Of a stretch of 15,146 nt of DNA, positions 13,652 through 15,146 are shown one piece after another (position 1 is the first letter of the stretch; the number at the start of each line of letters is the position of its first letter). The translations under genes were made by a program, and so were the position numbers. The notes beneath the pieces are model-generated. The model did no database searches. It was not told the DNA's origin and was given only the letters and a program-made list of their open reading frames with translations. Origin of the DNA: CAZPAH01 sp964584495 (GTDB lineage Bacteria; Krumholzibacteriota; Krumholzibacteriia; Krumholzibacteriales; Krumholzibacteriaceae); contig CAZPAH010000071.1 of assembly GCA_964584495.1 (NCBI GenBank), positions 1 through 15,146 on the forward strand, written 5' to 3'.

Positions 13652-14140
13652 TTACAAACCCCAGAAGGAGATTACCCCAAGGCTGGCGAGTGTCACTATG
13701 CACCCCGCTATCAGGATTCCGCACGCAACCGCGGGAATCGCCAGCTTGAGAGGGATCTTGAAAAGAAATGCGGCGGCGCATCCCGTCCAGGCGCCCGTGA
13801 CTGGTAATGGAATTGCGACAAAGAGTATCAATCCGAGCGCTTCGAATCTATCGATGACCTTTCCCTTCCTGCGGGTACGGCTGAAGAACCATTCGAAGAA
13901 CCTGTCCCAGAAAGGATATCGCCTCAGCCAAAGCGATACCCGCTCGAGAAATAGCAGGAGGGGAATGACCGGTATGAAGTTCCCCAGAACCGCAAAGATG
14001 TACGCTTCCTGCCATTTCAATCCTCCCGCCGAGAGAGCGTAAGGTATCGCCCCTCTGAGCTCCGAGACCGGAAGAATCGCTATGAGAAGGGTGACCAGTC
14101 GCGGCGAAAGGTTGTGGATCAAGGCAAACACCGGTGTCAA
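13652..14140 (-). CDS. Small multidrug-export family membrane protein (COG2426-like)
   Basis: This 162-aa polytopic inner-membrane protein has about four to five hydrophobic segments (about 14-38, 45-68, 100-118, 120-158). It carries the family's two hallmarks: PVSELRGAIPYAL (24-36) in the first half and VAIPLPVTGAWTGCAAAF (108-125) in the second, re-entrant-like and reminiscent of the DedA/SNARE-associated fold. Despite the family name, the transported substrate is not established. Start is TTG at 14140, overlapping the pcm stop (TTGA, 14137-14140) with AAAGGGG upstream, so translation is probably coupled to pcm. In E. coli no such gene lies between pcm and nlpD. Confidence 0.85.
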   Translation of the reverse strand: MTPVFALIHNLSPRLVTLLIAILPVSELRGAIPYALSAGGLKWQEAYIFAVLGNFIPVIPLLLFLERVSLWLRRYPFWDRFFEWFFSRTRRKGKVIDRFEALGLILFVAIPLPVTGAWTGCAAAFLFKIPLKLAIPAVACGILIAGCIVTLASLGVISFWGL

Positions 14141-14784
14141 CTATCTTCAACCCCTTTCAGCAACGGCACGAAAGAACATCTGGACAAACGCTTCTCCTTG
14201 AGCCTGCCGTTGGTTCTGGTGAAAAGAACGAGATGCTCCGAATCCGACGCCAACGGTGCAATCAGCGTGCCTTTTTCGGATAATTGTGAAAGCAAGGCAT
14301 CCGGCCTTTCCGTCATTGCCGCCGATACGATAATCCTGTCGAAGGGAGCGTAGAATTCCCAGCCCTTCGAGCCGTCGCCGACTTTCAATCTTATCTTGCC
14401 GGTTCCTATTCTGGCTAGCGCATCGGCGGCCTTCTTCGAAAGAGGAGATAACCTTTCGATGGAGTATACTTCCTTGGCCAGGATCGAGAGAATCGCCGTC
14501 TGATAACCCGAGCCGGTACCTATTTCGAGAACCCGGTCGGTGCTGCCTATTCCAAGGTGCCGGATCATGAGGGCCTGTATATAAGGCTGGGAGATCGTCT
14601 GGGAATATCCTATTGGAAAGGAACAGTCGTCATAGGCCCTACCTCCTACCGCCGGATCGACGAAAAGGTGCCTGGGAACGATCATGAAGGCCTCGATTAT
14701 CCTCTTGTCCCTGATCCCCCTGGAGACGATCTGTTCCATGACCATCCGCCTGCGGGCGATCGAGAAATCTATTTCTCTTTCCAT
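14137..14784 (-). CDS. pcm: Protein-L-isoaspartate O-methyltransferase
   Basis: Pcm repairs isoaspartyl damage in aged proteins using S-adenosylmethionine. From ATG at 14784 the product is 215 aa, the usual size. Visible are the family signature SFPIGYSQTISQPYIQALM (55-73) with the substrate-site Ser/Thr, SAM motif I VLEIGTGSGYQTAILS (85-100), the acidic SIER (108-111), GDGSKGW (137-142) and FDRIIVSAA (148-156). The frame extends upstream to 14937, but that part lies inside surE and lacks homology, so I chose the ATG that overlaps the surE end by 16 nt. surE-pcm overlap is typical of this operon in Proteobacteria. Confidence 0.95.
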   Translation of the reverse strand: MEREIDFSIARRRMVMEQIVSRGIRDKRIIEAFMIVPRHLFVDPAVGGRAYDDCSFPIGYSQTISQPYIQALMIRHLGIGSTDRVLEIGTGSGYQTAILSILAKEVYSIERLSPLSKKAADALARIGTGKIRLKVGDGSKGWEFYAPFDRIIVSAAMTERPDALLSQLSEKGTLIAPLASDSEHLVLFTRTNGRLKEKRLSRCSFVPLLKGVEDS

Positions 14785-15146
14785 CCGAATTCCAGACCTT
14801 TGAGCTCGGCGATGCCATCCATGTCGGTAAGATCTATACGAAGTGGAGTAATCGATACGTACCCTGAGGTTACGGCGGCGAAATCGGTGTTTTCTTCTGT
14901 TGACCATCCCGGATCGCCCCCGCCGATCCAGAAACATTCCTTTCCCCTCGGATCTGTCTCCTTGATGATCACATCGTTATACACCCTAGATCCCAACTTC
15001 GTGATTTTTATTCCCTTGATTTGATCGTACGGTACCGGTGGGATGTTTACGTTCCACAGAAGCGGCTTTGGAGCCGAATGTCGAAGCATCTTTCCGACCA
15101 GGATGGCCGATACGCGGGCCGCCGCCTCGAAGGAAACGGGTTCCCA
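14769..15146 (-). CDS. surE: 5'/3'-nucleotidase SurE (5' part outside window)
   Basis: This is the C-terminal 125 residues of SurE, a metal-dependent nucleoside monophosphate phosphatase; the frame is open to the right edge. The first visible residues WEPVSFEAAARVSAILVGKML and then PKPLLWNVNIPPVPYDQIKGIKITKLG match the second half of the family, followed by FWIGGG, ENTDFAAVTSGYVSITPLRIDLTD. The metal-binding N-terminal motifs (DDG..., Asn) lie outside. An ATG at 15089 is internal. The stop overlaps the pcm start by 16 nt. In E. coli surE also precedes pcm, nlpD and rpoS, linking it to stress and stationary-phase survival. Confidence 0.95.
   Translation of the reverse strand, partial: WEPVSFEAAARVSAILVGKMLRHSAPKPLLWNVNIPPVPYDQIKGIKITKLGSRVYNDVIIKETDPRGKECFWIGGGDPGWSTEENTDFAAVTSGYVSITPLRIDLTDMDGIAELKGLEFGWKEK

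Noticed and set aside
14785..14937. 51-residue N-terminal extension of Pcm
   Set aside because: It lies in the surE coding region, is Arg-rich with no family similarity, and the ATG at 14784 gives the normal length.
1..15146. CRISPR arrays, insertion sequences, phage genes or defence systems
   Set aside because: No repeat-spacer pattern, transposase, integrase or phage-type protein was seen; tRNA ends show no att-like direct repeats.

Overview
The window reads as a chromosomal segment of a Gram-negative (LPS-bearing) bacterium of moderate G+C. It has an LptE lipoprotein, a sigma-54 activator, lipoproteins with lipoboxes and TGA used as a stop. I do not recognise a close relative. The secreted four-cysteine protein with a Trp-Gly-Ala-Ile-Lys tail and the PDZ/multi-TM/GAF/PP2C phosphatase are reminiscent of uncultivated FCB-type lineages, but that placement is a guess.

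Layout. On the + strand, positions 1-5926 hold the 3' part of an NtrC-type response regulator, then lptE, holA, a thioredoxin-family gene, a TusA-like gene lacking the catalytic Cys, and leuS. This is a tight cluster that resembles the E. coli leuS-lptE-holA linkage. A bidirectional terminator at about 6038-6081 separates it from a leftward block: a secreted hypothetical protein, a DUF4870-like membrane protein and a membrane-anchored TPR protein. Divergent from the TPR gene is a large + strand PDZ/membrane/GAF/PP2C (RsbU/SpoIIE) phosphatase (8014-10491).

The 0.84 kb between that phosphatase and tRNA-Arg is A+T-rich and has no ordinary gene, but it is not empty. It holds a run of small hairpins, a 15-codon hydrophobic ORF with a perfect extended Shine-Dalgarno and its own terminator, and a consensus promoter (TTGACA-16-TATAAT) driving a rod-folding RNA of about 140 nt that looks like 6S RNA. 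A bidirectional terminator follows.

From the right end leftward (- strand) come surE (partial), pcm, a small multidrug-export-type membrane protein, tRNA-Pro(CGG), an M23 lipoprotein (NlpD-like), an RpoS-like sigma factor, apt and tRNA-Arg(CCT). This keeps the E. coli order surE-pcm-nlpD-rpoS, with a membrane protein and a tRNA inserted. The M23 ORF begins 8 nt after the CCA of tRNA-Pro, so the sigma operon appears to be transcribed behind a tRNA.

Taken together, an alternative sigma factor, a probable RNA-polymerase-binding 6S-like RNA and a PP2C phosphatase of the kind that works in partner-switching sigma control lie within about 5 kb. A functional link between them is inference only.
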